Assembly: GCF_001049755.1 (NCBI RefSeq)
Contig: NZ_CVLB01000003.1
Location: 369,838 to 433,837, forward strand
Source: Brachyspira suanatina
GTDB taxonomy: Bacteria > Spirochaetota > Brachyspiria > Brachyspirales > Brachyspiraceae
Reading direction: 5' to 3'
DNA: 64,000 bases
Every line of letters starts with the position of its first letter. Position 1 is the stretch's first letter. A program made the translations under genes and the position numbers. The notes below the pieces were generated by a model. The model was given only the letters and a program-made list of their open reading frames with translations. It ran no database searches and was not told where the DNA came from. Positions 1 to 11,010 of the stretch are shown here, one piece after another.

Positions 1-698
1 AAAATCTGTTTACAGGCTGGGCAGATGTTACATTATCAGAAAAAGGAATAGAAGAAGCCAAAGCAGGCGGAGCTGAGTTAAAAAAAGCAGGATTTACTTT
101 TGATAAAGCATACACTTCTACACTAACTCGTGCTATCAAAACTTTAAATTTAGTATTAGAAGAAATGGGACTTTTATGGATACCTGTAGACAAATGCTGG
201 CAGTTAAATGAAAGACATTACGGAGCTTTACAGGGATTAAACAAATCACAAACAGCTGAAAAATACGGAGAAGATCAAGTAAAAATTTGGAGAAGAAGTT
301 ATGATACTCCGCCTCCAGCATTAGAAAAATCTGATGAGAGATATCCTGGACATGATCCGCGTTATAAAAACTTGTCAGAAAAAGAACTTCCTCTTACTGA
401 ATGTTTGAAAGATACAGTTGCAAGAGTAGTGCCTTTCTGGGAAAATGTTATACTTCCAGATATTAAAGCAGGTAAAAAAATCATCATTGCTGCACATGGT
501 AACAGCTTAAGAGCTTTAGTAAAATATTTGGATAATATTTCTGATGCCGATATCACTGAGCTTAATATACCTACAGGAATGCCTTTAGTTTATGAGCTTG
601 ATGATAATTTCAAAGCAGTTAATAAACAGTATTTAGGAGATCCTGAAGCTGTTAAAAAAGCTATGGAAGCCGTAGCAAATCAAGGTAAGAAAAAATAA
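1..698 (+). CDS. gpmA: Phosphoglycerate mutase, 2,3-bisphosphoglycerate-dependent (5' end outside window)
   Basis: Interconverts 3- and 2-phosphoglycerate in cytoplasmic glycolysis. The frame is open from base 3 and starts mid-protein with [15 protein letters not shown], the segment that normally follows the RHGES catalytic loop. The catalytic His loop, some 10-20 residues, therefore lies off the window. Visible family motifs are [10 protein letters not shown], the [12 protein letters not shown] substrate loop and [13 protein letters not shown] near the C-terminus, which holds the second active-site His. The internal ATG at 165 is not the start, because the homology runs through it. A hairpin terminator follows. 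Gluconeogenic or glycolytic partner enolase lies about 6 kb downstream in the same orientation but is not in the same operon. Confidence 0.95.
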   Translation, partial: NLFTGWADVTLSEKGIEEAKAGGAELKKAGFTFDKAYTSTLTRAIKTLNLVLEEMGLLWIPVDKCWQLNERHYGALQGLNKSQTAEKYGEDQVKIWRRSYDTPPPALEKSDERYPGHDPRYKNLSEKELPLTECLKDTVARVVPFWENVILPDIKAGKKIIIAAHGNSLRALVKYLDNISDADITELNIPTGMPLVYELDDNFKAVNKQYLGDPEAVKKAMEAVANQGKKK

Positions 699-738
699 GA
701 ATATAAAAATATATAGTTTTTTATTTTCTAAAAATAAA

Positions 739-775
739 AGGAAGTCTTTAGATAATTAAAGACTTCCTCTTTTTA
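739..775 (+). terminator. Rho-independent terminator after gpmA
   Basis: A 12-bp perfect stem (739-750 with 757-768) has a six-base loop and is followed by CTTTTT. It lies about 40 bases after the gpmA stop codon. Confidence 0.9.
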
Positions 776-794
776 TTAAATTGTATATTTAGTT

Positions 795-1025
795 TTAATT
801 GTTCTTTTTATTTAGAAAACCAAAGATATAAATTATAGGCTCAATAAAAATATTGTATAAAAATCGGCTAATATTTGTTACTAAAAATCTTTTCACTAAA
901 AATATAATAATGAATACACTCTTAATAAGTTCAAAGACTGTATCCAATATAGCAATGAAAATTTTTTCAAAGTCTGTAAATAAAAATAAACTTACATTTG
1001 ATGCTATAAAAATAATTTTAAGCAT
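795..1025 (-). CDS. Small hydrophobic membrane protein, possibly YggT-like
   Basis: This 76-residue ORF encodes two hydrophobic stretches (about residues 5-25 and 30-60) and a basic tail FLNKKNN. The segment FLYNIFIEPIIYIF faintly resembles the TePll signature of YggT-family proteins, but I cannot claim membership. It lies 76 bases downstream of kdsB on the same strand and has only a weak AAGA ribosome-binding site. An overlapping plus-strand ORF (853-1098) is less convincing because it has no ribosome-binding site and mixed composition. Either could be spurious; the minus-strand reading is preferred for its hydrophobic pattern and its co-direction with kdsB. Confidence 0.4.
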   Translation of the reverse strand: MLKIIFIASNVSLFLFTDFEKIFIAILDTVFELIKSVFIIIFLVKRFLVTNISRFLYNIFIEPIIYIFGFLNKKNN

Positions 1026-1101
1026 ATTAAATTCTTATAATAAAAATTGGTATTTAGGAATAATACATTTTAATGATGACATTTTTTGTTGTGATTAATG
1101 A

Positions 1102-1872
1102 TTACTTATATAAATTTTCATTATTTAATTCACTTTGAGCAAAATTTCTCAAATAATTTTGAACGAATTCTAAATCTTCTCTTGTATCTATACCATGAAG
1201 AAATTTTTTAGTTTCTAAAACTTTTATTTTCATGCCATTATAAAGCCATCTTAATTGTTCTAGCTTTTCTATCATTTCATATTTGCATTCTTGTAAGCTT
1301 TCTATCTTTAATAGAATATCTTTTCTAAAAGCATAAACTCCTATATGTTTATAGTATTCAGCACTAATATTCTGATCGAATCTTTTATGAGGTATTGTTG
1401 CTCTAGAAAAATACATAGCATAATTATTTATATCAGTAACAACTTTAACAGCATTTTCATCTTTTATTAATGGGCTGTCATCATCTATCTTTGTTTTTAA
1501 AGTGGCAATATCAACATTTTCATCATCGAAAGCATCTATTAAAGGATTAAGAACTGATTCATTTATTAAAGGCTCATCACCTTGTACATTTATAATAATA
1601 TCGCTTTCTATCTTTTTAGCAACTTCTATTATCCTTGAAGTTCCTGAAGTATGATCTGATGAAGTCATTACTGCCTTAGCATTATTCTTTTCACATATAT
1701 CCATTATTTCTTTAGAGTCGGTTGCAACAATACAGTCATCTATTTTTTTAGCAGCTTTAACATTATCATAAACAGCTATTATTATAGGCTTTCCTAATAA
1801 TTCATAGGTTAATTTTTTTGGAAATCTAGTTGATTCATATCTGGCAGGTATTATTGCTGTGATTTTAGCCAT
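1102..1872 (-). CDS. kdsB: 3-deoxy-manno-octulosonate cytidylyltransferase (CMP-KDO synthetase)
   Basis: Activates KDO with CTP for lipopolysaccharide or lipooligosaccharide core synthesis in the cytoplasm. The N-terminal nucleotide-binding motif IPARYESTRFPKK covers residues 8-20, and NVQGDEP at 95-101 supplies a metal-binding Asp. HGIDTREDLEFV near the C-terminus is also typical of KdsB. At 256 residues it matches the family's length of about 250. A GGAG ribosome-binding site precedes the ATG. It lies 29 bases downstream of the EIIA gene and is probably co-transcribed with it. With hldE kinase at 55380 it indicates an LPS-type inner core. Confidence 0.95.
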   Translation of the reverse strand: MAKITAIIPARYESTRFPKKLTYELLGKPIIIAVYDNVKAAKKIDDCIVATDSKEIMDICEKNNAKAVMTSSDHTSGTSRIIEVAKKIESDIIINVQGDEPLINESVLNPLIDAFDDENVDIATLKTKIDDDSPLIKDENAVKVVTDINNYAMYFSRATIPHKRFDQNISAEYYKHIGVYAFRKDILLKIESLQECKYEMIEKLEQLRWLYNGMKIKVLETKKFLHGIDTREDLEFVQNYLRNFAQSELNNENLYK

Positions 1873-1901
1873 ATTATTACTCCAATAATATTTAGTTTTA
1901 A

Positions 1902-2387
1902 TTATTTAGTATTAAGCATTTCTCTGGAAATTTCTATTAATTTTCCTTTAAATTCTTCTATTGTTTTTGATTCTAATAATACAACAGGATACATACTCAT
2001 TCTTGAAATCTTTGTAAATAAAGAAAGCAAACCTAAGTATTTTTCATTACTATTTTTATTGGTTAAAAACATTGTAAGTAAATGTACAGGTTTTTTATCA
2101 AGTGCAGAATAGTTTAATCCTTTCTTTGATACTGCAAATATTATATCATTATCTTCAACTTGATTAGTCCTCACATGCGGAAAAGCTACACCATAACCTA
2201 ATCCGCTGCTTATAATATCTTCTTTTTTGTACATAGATTCTATTATTTGAGATATATTTATCCTAAGTCCGTTAGCCTCAGAATATATTAACATTTCACT
2301 TATAGCTTCTTCTTTGTTGTCAGCTTTTAAATCTAAAATAACATAAGAATTATTTATGTATTTTTCAACATCATTTAATGAAATCAT
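1902..2387 (-). CDS. PTS EIIA domain protein, fructose/nitrogen (PtsN) type
   Basis: A stand-alone EIIA type-2 domain of 161 residues. The phosphoacceptor motif GYGVAFPHVR puts the active His at residue 71, and the following KKPVHLLTMFL strand is typical. No EIIB or EIIC gene is nearby, so a regulatory role (PtsN-like) is more likely than sugar import. An AAGG ribosome-binding site precedes the ATG. It sits 59 bases downstream of the 128-residue hypothetical gene and just upstream of kdsB, all on the minus strand. A second, unrelated orphan EIIA (mannose type) lies at 20499-20927. Confidence 0.88.
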   Translation of the reverse strand: MISLNDVEKYINNSYVILDLKADNKEEAISEMLIYSEANGLRINISQIIESMYKKEDIISSGLGYGVAFPHVRTNQVEDNDIIFAVSKKGLNYSALDKKPVHLLTMFLTNKNSNEKYLGLLSLFTKISRMSMYPVVLLESKTIEEFKGKLIEISREMLNTK

Positions 2388-2446
2388 ATAATTTAACCTT
2401 CATTATATTATATATAATATAATAATTTAATATAAAAAATTTAATA

Positions 2447-2833
2447 TTAAATTCCAAAATTATCTTTTAAATATTCTTTCATAGTATATTTTTTTTGTAT
2501 TAGTTCTAATGTGATATTAAGCGGATATATAGTTTTATGATTTTTGAAACCAATTCCTATAGTTTCATCATCTAAATCTATATCTCTGGACAATTCCCAA
2601 TGGCCATTAAATTTTTTCCTTATAACTTCACCTATATACGCACTTATAGAAAATATGAAATTTCTATTATCATCTCTTTCCAAAACCAAATTAATTTTTT
2701 CTTTAAAAAATTTGTCTATTTCAAATAAACTTTCTATAGTATAGTCAGCATGATATCCTTCTCGCATCAGAAAATTGCTTATCCAATCAGAGGCCCTTGA
2801 AAGTTCGTCTTGGGGTAAAAGATATTTTGGCAT
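2447..2833 (-). CDS. Conserved-looking hypothetical protein, 128 aa
   Basis: I do not recognise this family. The protein is soluble, acidic and basic mixed, with no signal peptide or membrane segment. A segment FSISAYIGEVIRKKFNGHWEL resembles the GxYxGEVxRxxxGGxW pattern found in several small bacterial proteins of unknown function (some linked to immunity or DUF clusters). A GAGG ribosome-binding site supports the ATG. It begins a likely minus-strand operon with the EIIA gene and kdsB. Confidence 0.75.
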   Translation of the reverse strand: MPKYLLPQDELSRASDWISNFLMREGYHADYTIESLFEIDKFFKEKINLVLERDDNRNFIFSISAYIGEVIRKKFNGHWELSRDIDLDDETIGIGFKNHKTIYPLNITLELIQKKYTMKEYLKDNFGI

Positions 2834-2899
2834 AATATAAATCCTCGTTACAATATTACATTTTTTTTATAATATGTCAACTTATAATTTGATATAAAA

Positions 2900-3340
2900 T
2901 TACTGTAAATTGGTACTATTCAATAGTTTATAAAACCAAGTATTTTTAGAATTATTCAATGGAAGTGTGTATTTTGTACCATCTATATCTGTAAATACCA
3001 TTTTATCTTTACTATAATTAATAGTCATTTTTGTATTATCTAAATTTAAATCTTTAACATTATTTGTATTTTTTATATCTTCTATATATTTAGCTTCTTC
3101 TATGCTTTTTACCATTTGATTTCCACTTTTATTATTAATAATTCCAGAAATATATGTCAGTTTATTGAAGCTGTTAGTATCTTCTCTTTTTACCAAAATA
3201 AAATTTAATGTTTCATTTGTGAGTCTGTTTCCTTTAGTATCTTCATCAAACATCAAAATACTTACTTTATCACTGACATACATATTGCAGCCTTCCAAAA
3301 ATAGCAATATAAATAAAAATATAAAACAAATTCTTTTCAT
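2900..3340 (-). CDS. Predicted lipoprotein, 146 aa
   Basis: The N-terminus MKRICFIFLFILLFLEGC is a lipoprotein signal peptide with Cys18 in the lipobox. The mature part is polar, rich in Asn, Lys and Asp, and contains the segment KMVFTDIDGTKYTLPL, but no family I recognise. An AGGAG site lies 9-10 bases before the ATG. It is divergent from the large membrane protein at 3611; the 270-base space between them carries a (CAAA)8 tract. Likely anchored in the inner or outer membrane. Confidence 0.8.
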   Translation of the reverse strand: MKRICFIFLFILLFLEGCNMYVSDKVSILMFDEDTKGNRLTNETLNFILVKREDTNSFNKLTYISGIINNKSGNQMVKSIEEAKYIEDIKNTNNVKDLNLDNTKMTINYSKDKMVFTDIDGTKYTLPLNNSKNTWFYKLLNSTNLQ

Positions 3341-3459
3341 AATAAAAACACTCCTAAAATATAAAACAAATAAAATGATAAAAAATAATATAAATATTTT
3401 ATTATACTTGATTATTTATTATATCATATTATAATTCAGAAAAATATGGATAATTTGTT

Positions 3460-3491
3460 CAAACAAACAAACAAACAAACAAACAAACAAA
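3460..3491. repeat. (CAAA)8 tetranucleotide microsatellite
   Basis: Eight exact CAAA units, 32 bases, between the divergent lipoprotein (start 3340) and the DUF2142-like gene (start 3611). It is about 120 bases upstream of both starts and outside any coding frame. Slipped-strand change in unit number could alter promoter spacing for either gene. It is the only simple repeat of this length I saw in the window. Confidence 0.95.
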
Positions 3492-3610
3492 TATTTCTAT
3501 ACAATTTCAAGTTTTATTCTGGCATGCAGATCTTATTTATGTTTCAAAAATTTTTATTGCAAAATCAGAATTTATATCTAATTAACTCAATACTTTTATA
3601 GGATTAATAT

Positions 3611-5992
3611 ATGAATAATAAACATCTATTTTTTAAAATATATTTAGTATTTATTGTTACATTATTGATATCAATAATGATATTAAGTTTATTAGGTAAA
3701 AAAGAAAGAATAGGATATTTATCAGAATTTAAATTTGATGAAAATCATATAAATAAAACTTTAGAATTAAATGGATTTAATGTAGATAAAACTAAAAAAA
3801 TTTTTACTTCTAATAATGTAGTAGATAATGAAGCTTTAACTGATTATATATTTACAAATAAATCTATTACAAATTATAGTTATGGTTTTAGAGTTAAATA
3901 CTATGATAAAATTTTTAGAAATAGCGATATATATGGAGTTTATATAGATACAAATAAAATTATTCAAAATAATTATTTTATTAAAGAAATTAATATTGAT
4001 GAAAACGGAAGTCCTTTTGGTAATTTAGTTGCAACTAAAATTATAGATTTTGAAAAGATTGATAGTATTTATTATACTTTATCTATAAAACCTATAATAA
4101 TAATTGTATTTTTATTTTTATATATATTTTTAGCATTTTTTTATTATAAATTTTTTTTATTTGAAAAAATATATAAATATATAGTTTGTATAATATTATT
4201 AATGTATATATTTTTATTATTGTATGTTTATAGATTAAATATTTTATATATTAAAAGTCTAATAATATTTGGTTTAGAAATTATATTCATATTTTATAAT
4301 TGTAAAAATATTAGTAAATTGAATAATATCAATATTGTTAATAAAATTACTATATTAGTATCTATTTTGTCTTTAATTTTTGTAATGCATATTAATATAT
4401 TTATTAAAATTAATTTAAATATTAAATATAACATACTATTTATATATTTTAATATATTTTATATAATTTTAGGTATTTTTATTATAAAAAAATTTAATTT
4501 AATTAATCTAAAAAATATTATTTATATAATTATTTTTGTATTACTATTCAATATAAATCTCTCATATAATTATTTAAATTTATATAATAATTCTGCTAAA
4601 TTTATGATATTTTTTATATATAGTTTTATATTATCTTCTTTCTTTTTTGTATTTTATTCGTATTCAGAATATAAGCAAATGAAAATAGAAAAAATATTTT
4701 TAGTATCTTTTACAATTATAGGTTTATCATATATGGTTTTATTACCATATTTAGAAACTCCAGATGAAGGAAATCATTTTCTTAGATCTTATGAAATATC
4801 TCAAGGTCATTTAATTAGTGACAAAAATGATAAAAACTATGGCGGGAGAACATTTGAAAGTAATATAGTAAATATGACACATAGGATTAGTTCTTATAAT
4901 AATTTAATATCAAATATATTAAAACAAAATACAGTATCTAGCGAAATGAAATTTATAGAATTTCCCAATACTGCTTTATATTCATTTATATCATATATTC
5001 CTCAATCTTTAGGTATAGCTTTAGGAAATATTTTTAATTTAAATTATTTGAAGTCAGCATATTTAGGACGATTGTTTAATTTTATATTTTTTGTTATTCT
5101 AACTTATTTATCTATAAAATACGTTCCATTAAAAAAAATATCATTATATATCATTATGTTTTTTCCTATGGTATTACAGGAGACTATATCATTGGCCGTT
5201 GATCCAATAGTTATTGCAGCTTCTTCTTTATTAATTGCCATATGTTTAAATATAAAATATAGAGATAAATATATTACTATAAAAGAAATTATACTGCTAT
5301 ATATTTTAGTAATATTTATATCGGGTTCAAAAATAACATATTTACCGATATGTTTTATACTTTTTATTATACCTAAAACTAAATTTAAAAATAATAAATT
5401 TATTATTATACTTCCAATAATTATATTGTCTATCTTAATTAATTTTATATGGTTAAAATTTTCAATAAATTATAGTAATATTAAATGGACCAACACTATT
5501 AATGAAAAAGAACAAATACATTTTGTATTTAATAATATTTTTCAATATTGTATCATTTTTGTTAATACAATATTGAAAGAATTTTTCACAAATATTAAAT
5601 CTATGATAGGAAAAGATTTATCATGGTTTGATATAAGTATACCAAATGCATCATATTATATTTTTTTATTTCTTCTTGTAATAATTTTGGTGTTTGATAA
5701 TAAAGTATATATAAATGAATTAAAAATAAAATTAGTTTTATTTTTTATAATACTTATTTCTATTGGATTAATTCTCTCAGCTTTATATGTAAGTTGGACA
5801 CCAGTAGGAAATAATATTATAATAGGAATACAGGGAAGATATTTTTTACCAATATTATTCTATATATTAATATTACTTTCTAATAGATTTCTTAAACTAG
5901 ATTTTGAATTAATAAAAAATTACATATTTATCATTATAATAATGAACAATATATTAGTATTAAATAAAATATTTATTACTTTTTATAAATAA
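3611..5992 (+). CDS. Large polytopic membrane protein, DUF2142-like
   Basis: This 793-residue integral membrane protein has roughly a dozen or more hydrophobic helices. Its middle carries TPDEGNHFLRSYEISQGH (about residues 384-401), the acidic signature loop of DUF2142 proteins. That family belongs to the GT-C-like superfamily and is often found in surface-polysaccharide loci. Charged N-terminal residues 30-145 probably form an extracytoplasmic domain between the first and second helices. AGGA precedes the ATG. Codons are extremely AT-rich even for this genome, mostly because of Ile, Leu, Phe and Asn. No other glycan gene is adjacent. Sugar transfer from a lipid carrier is a family-based guess, and the substrate is unknown. 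Confidence 0.75.
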   Translation: MNNKHLFFKIYLVFIVTLLISIMILSLLGKKERIGYLSEFKFDENHINKTLELNGFNVDKTKKIFTSNNVVDNEALTDYIFTNKSITNYSYGFRVKYYDKIFRNSDIYGVYIDTNKIIQNNYFIKEINIDENGSPFGNLVATKIIDFEKIDSIYYTLSIKPIIIIVFLFLYIFLAFFYYKFFLFEKIYKYIVCIILLMYIFLLLYVYRLNILYIKSLIIFGLEIIFIFYNCKNISKLNNINIVNKITILVSILSLIFVMHINIFIKINLNIKYNILFIYFNIFYIILGIFIIKKFNLINLKNIIYIIIFVLLFNINLSYNYLNLYNNSAKFMIFFIYSFILSSFFFVFYSYSEYKQMKIEKIFLVSFTIIGLSYMVLLPYLETPDEGNHFLRSYEISQGHLISDKNDKNYGGRTFESNIVNMTHRISSYNNLISNILKQNTVSSEMKFIEFPNTALYSFISYIPQSLGIALGNIFNLNYLKSAYLGRLFNFIFFVILTYLSIKYVPLKKISLYIIMFFPMVLQETISLAVDPIVIAASSLLIAICLNIKYRDKYITIKEIILLYILVIFISGSKITYLPICFILFIIPKTKFKNNKFIIILPIIILSILINFIWLKFSINYSNIKWTNTINEKEQIHFVFNNIFQYCIIFVNTILKEFFTNIKSMIGKDLSWFDISIPNASYYIFLFLLVIILVFDNKVYINELKIKLVLFFIILISIGLILSALYVSWTPVGNNIIIGIQGRYFLPILFYILILLSNRFLKLDFELIKNYIFIIIIMNNILVLNKIFITFYK

Positions 5993-7653
<1,661 letters not shown>

Positions 7654-7669
7654 TGAATATCTGAAATAT

Positions 7670-7716
7670 AAAAATTATTTGCCTCTGTCAAGTTTACTTG
7701 TCAAATAATTTTTATT
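7670..7716 (+). terminator. First terminator-like hairpin after eno
   Basis: A 12-bp outer stem pairs 7670-7681 with 7702-7713 and is followed by TTTTATT. The interior can form a further small stem. An identical copy lies at 7917-7963. Confidence 0.75.
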
Positions 7717-7739
7717 AGCAATAATAAAAAATAAACGAG

Positions 7740-7773
7740 AGCTGGTAACAATTTATTGTTGCCAGCTTTTTTA
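7740..7773 (+). terminator. Second eno terminator
   Basis: A 12-bp stem with one G-U pair (7740-7751 with 7756-7767), a four-base loop TTTA and a run of six T. The duplicated copy lies at 7987-8020. Confidence 0.88.
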
Positions 7774-7811
7774 TGTAGTTTATCGCAGCAACAAGAAAGC
7801 GAGTCGTAGCC

Positions 7812-7835
7812 AGCTAGTGAGTTTACTCACTAGCT
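7812..7835. repeat. Perfect 10-bp hairpin between the two eno-end copies
   Basis: Arms 7812-7821 and 7826-7835 are exact inverted repeats around a TTTA loop, with no T run after it. It is present only in the first tail, not after the second copy, so it may be an inserted palindrome. Confidence 0.8.
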
Positions 7836-7871
7836 TATTATATGGCGTAGACGAGCATAGCAATAATAAAT

Positions 7872-8030
7872 AAAAAGCTTTCTATAACGTTATAAAATAA
7901 TGAATATCTGAAATATAAAAATTATTTGCCTCTGTCAAGTTTACTTGTCAAATAATTTTTATTAGCAATAATAAAAAATAAACGAGAGCTGGTAACAATT
8001 TATTGTTGCCAGCTTTTTTATGTAGTTTAT
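7872..8030 (+). repeat. Copy 2 of the eno 3'-end repeat
   Basis: Near-exact duplicate of 7625-7783. It encodes only the isolated tail of enolase, with no start, so it is a non-coding scar carrying two extra terminators. Confidence 0.95.
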
Positions 8031-8590
8031 TGTTAGCAATAAAAAAGCGATCCTAAGACAGCCCCAAAGGTCACAGTTGTGCAAATAAATTTATTTATTT
8101 GCTGATTATTGAACTTCATCGCGAGCATAGCAATAAAATAAATAAGTGGAGTATAATATTAAACTGTTATGCCTAATTTTTTGCAGTTATAAAAATTTAT
8201 ACTCTATTAAATTCGGTGAAGGCGTATACTGTCATTTACTATAGGATTAAAGCGAGATTTTTTAATTATTTTAATAAAGTAATTTACTGTATAAAAGTTT
8301 TTATATGTTTTTATTAGGCAATAATATATACTTTTACAATGCAATAAATTTTTAGTTTATTACATCATGATATGAAATTTGATATTAATGTTTTATTGAA
8401 ACTGTAAAAATAGATACTTATATAATATTTAATTTAATTAGTTTTAATTGTTTGATTAATCTAACAAAAAAATAAATTTTTAATAAATTTTATTTTTATC
8501 TTTAAAAATAGAAAAATATTTATATAATTAAATAGTATATATATTACGATATTAAACATAATTGTCTTTTTTTATATTGAAGGAATAATT
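8031..8590. other. Intergenic region before the hemerythrin pair
   Basis: I see no open gene. The first 110 bases are the degenerate tail of the eno duplication. A long imperfect inverted repeat follows (GAGTATAA near 8149 with TTATACTC near 8198). The remainder is AT-rich and must hold the promoter of the hemerythrin operon. Confidence 0.5.
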
Positions 8591-9034
8591 ATGAGCGATA
8601 AATACATAGTATGGGAAGATAAGTACAAAGTAGGATATAAAAGAATAGATGATCAGCATTTAGAATTAATAGAAATAATAAATGATTTGCATGATTGTAT
8701 GGATAATAGAGATTCCGAAGATGAAGAACTTAAAGCTGAGTTTAAAAAGGCTTTAAGGAAAACAGTAGATTATGTGGCATTCCATTTTTCTTATGAAGAG
8801 AAGATAATGCATGTTATTAAATATGATAAATTAATAGAACATTCTTCATACCATAAAGAATTTACGAATACAATTTACAATTATGTCAAATCTTATGAGA
8901 GCGGCTCTTTAGATGCTATCAATAATTTAGTACAGTATCTAAAAGATTGGTTTTTGAACCATATTTTAGTTACAGATAAAAAATTTATAAAAGAAGTGAA
9001 GGAAGCATTAGAAAAGCTTTCTAAAGAAGAATAA
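8591..9034 (+). CDS. Bacteriohemerythrin
   Basis: A 147-residue four-helix O2-binding protein with a non-haem di-iron site. All seven expected ligands are visible: His23 (in IDDQH), His65 and Glu69 (HFSYEE), His84 and His88 (HSSYH), and His124 and Asp129 (NHILVTD). Residues W8 and Y16 and the pattern WxxxYxVGYxRID are characteristic. AAGGA precedes the ATG. The paralogue starts 10 bases downstream, so the two form an operon. Likely roles are O2 sensing, storage or scavenging in an anaerobe or microaerophile. Confidence 0.93.
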   Translation: MSDKYIVWEDKYKVGYKRIDDQHLELIEIINDLHDCMDNRDSEDEELKAEFKKALRKTVDYVAFHFSYEEKIMHVIKYDKLIEHSSYHKEFTNTIYNYVKSYESGSLDAINNLVQYLKDWFLNHILVTDKKFIKEVKEALEKLSKEE

Positions 9035-9044
9035 GGAGCTTTAT

Positions 9045-9518
9045 ATGGAAGAAATGGTAGAAATTACTGTGAGAAAAGGTTGGATTAAATGGGAAGAAAG
9101 ATTCAAAACTGGTTATAAAAGAATAGATAATCAGCATAAAGAATTAGTAAACATCATAAACGACCTTTATGAAACGGGTGTAAAAGGCGATATCGGAGAT
9201 GAAGAAGTACAAAAAGCATTCAAAGAAATCGTAAAAAGAACTATAGATTATGCTACTTATCACTTCGCTTATGAAGAAAAAATTATGAATGCTATAAATT
9301 ATTCTGCTGCTAAAGACCATATTTCCAAACATAGATCTTTTTCTCTAAAAATAGTTGATGAGGTTAATAGCTATGAAAGAGGTGATAATTTAGTAATTAA
9401 AGATTTTATTACCTTTTTAAAAGATTGGCTTTTGAATCATATAGTACTTGAGGATAAAAAATTTATATCTGAAGTAAAAGCTACATTAGCTAAAATGTAT
9501 GAAGAAGAAATGAATTAA
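9045..9518 (+). CDS. Bacteriohemerythrin, second copy
   Basis: A 157-residue paralogue of the preceding gene with an about 10-residue N-terminal extension. It keeps the IDNQH, HFAYEEKIM, HISKH and NHIVLEDKKF ligand motifs, so the di-iron site looks complete. AAGGAG precedes the ATG, and translation probably benefits from the upstream gene 10 bases away. The two proteins differ mainly in the helix A-B loop and the C-terminal tail, which suggests an old tandem duplication rather than a recent one. Confidence 0.93.
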   Translation: MEEMVEITVRKGWIKWEERFKTGYKRIDNQHKELVNIINDLYETGVKGDIGDEEVQKAFKEIVKRTIDYATYHFAYEEKIMNAINYSAAKDHISKHRSFSLKIVDEVNSYERGDNLVIKDFITFLKDWLLNHIVLEDKKFISEVKATLAKMYEEEMN

Positions 9519-9536
9519 GATATTGCATATAAATAA

Positions 9537-9570
9537 AGCCTTATAGTAATAGAACTATAAGGCTTTTTAT
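9537..9570 (+). terminator. Terminator after the hemerythrin operon
   Basis: An 11-bp perfect stem (9537-9547 with 9554-9564), a six-base loop and a T run. It lies between the convergent hemerythrin and sirtuin genes and may act for both. Confidence 0.9.
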
Positions 9571-9582
9571 ATTTTTATTTTA

Positions 9583-10314
9583 TTATAAATATTTTTCTAT
9601 TTCTGCAAATGCTTTTCCTGCTTTTTCCTGAATATAAATGTCTACTATGTAATTAGTAAAATTTGATGGCTGAGGATTAATTTCTATGATTCTAGCACCT
9701 GCTCTTTTTGCTATATGAGGAATCTGTGCTGCAGGCATTACTTCTCCGCCTGTACCTACTATAATAAATAAATCACTTTTTTGCGCATCTTCTATAGAAG
9801 AATTGAAATCTATTGCAGGAAGCTGTTCTCCAAAAAATACAAAATCAGGTTTTAAAGTAGAACCGCATTTCTCGCATGAAGGCGGATCCATAGCAAGTAT
9901 TTCTTTATTAATTTTATATCTTGTTTTACATTTCATACAAACTGCATATTGGGCTGTACCATGAAGTTCATATACTATTTTGCTTCCGGCTTCCTGATGA
10001 AGATTATCAATATTTTGTGTGATCACACTTCTCATAATACCCATCTTTTCTAAATTTGCTAATACTATATGAGCCTTATTAGGTTTAACATCTGTTATAG
10101 GATCATAAAAAACTTTTTTCAAAGATTTCCAAGATTCTTTTTGATGCTTTACAAAATATGAAATTTCAGCGAACTGACTTCCATGTTTTTCCCAAAGCCC
10201 ATTTTCTCCTCTGAAAGGAGGTACACCGCTTTCTACACTTATTCCTGCACCTGTGAAAGATACAGCATATTTTGATTCTTTTATTGTTTGTGCTATTAAT
10301 TTATAATCTATCAT
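9583..10314 (-). CDS. NAD-dependent protein deacylase, Sir2 family
   Basis: Removes acyl groups from lysine using NAD+. Motifs in order: GAGISVESGVPPFRG (22-36) for NAD binding, TQNIDNLHQ (99-107), catalytic HG (118-119), a Zn site formed by Cys126, Cys129, Cys147 and Cys150, FFGEQLP and GTGGEVMPA. At 243 residues it is a standard bacterial single-domain sirtuin. A Tyr/Arg pair for desuccinylase activity is not obvious (the segment after GAGIS has FRGENGLWE), so plain deacetylase activity is more likely. It is a monocistron converging on the hemerythrin operon. Confidence 0.94.
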   Translation of the reverse strand: MIDYKLIAQTIKESKYAVSFTGAGISVESGVPPFRGENGLWEKHGSQFAEISYFVKHQKESWKSLKKVFYDPITDVKPNKAHIVLANLEKMGIMRSVITQNIDNLHQEAGSKIVYELHGTAQYAVCMKCKTRYKINKEILAMDPPSCEKCGSTLKPDFVFFGEQLPAIDFNSSIEDAQKSDLFIIVGTGGEVMPAAQIPHIAKRAGARIIEINPQPSNFTNYIVDIYIQEKAGKAFAEIEKYL

Positions 10315-10534
10315 AATATTAACCTAATTATTTATTTTTCAAATTATATAATATAATGTCTTTTTTTCTACAATTTTATTAAAAAAACTTACTTATAAAA
10401 TTATATATTAATTTTTTATTTTAATATGTAAAGCTATTTTTATTTATAAATTGTTGAAGATTAAAAAATTTTTTTAATGAGAGTATATAAAAATCAAGTA
10501 TTGCAAATTTATAATTACATTTTGAAACATTTCT

Positions 10535-10567
10535 AATAAATTTCTATATTGGGTATAGAAATTTATT
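10535..10567. repeat. Perfect 14-bp inverted repeat with TTGGG loop
   Basis: Both arms match exactly. No T run follows on either strand, so it is not a standard terminator. It lies about 220 bases upstream of the sirtuin start and 520 bases upstream of rex. Confidence 0.7.
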
Positions 10568-11010
10568 TCACAATTTTTCATTTTTAAATATAGTAATCTA
10601 CTTTTTATCATATATTTTCTCTATATAATAAATGAAATTATATATAGAATTTTTAGAAAATCATTTTTGTATAAATATATCTGCCAGAATTATAATTAAA
10701 AGATAGACAAATATTTATTTTTTGATTATTATTCATAAAGAACTAAAAAATTAAATATAATAAGTGTTAATTATAACATATATTTTACTTGTTAGAAATA
10801 ATAATTTCTTTTATTTTTATATAACACAATTTAATAATAGATCTAAGTTATAACATAATATAAACTTTATTTATTAATATAATTTTATATACTATAGTTT
10901 TATAATAAATTAGTATTTTTTTAATAAATCAAATACTATAAAAAATATTATTAATGTTCTTAGTTTGTATATAATATACAATAAAATAGACATTCTATAC
11001 TAATATTTTA

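Noticed and set aside
853..1098. Plus-strand 81-codon ORF opposite the small membrane-protein ORF
   Set aside because: No ribosome-binding site, mixed composition, and it lies opposite a more protein-like minus-strand frame co-directional with kdsB.
3460..3491. Possible CRISPR-like or longer tandem array
   Set aside because: It is a simple (CAAA)8 microsatellite with no spacers. No CRISPR array was seen anywhere in the window.
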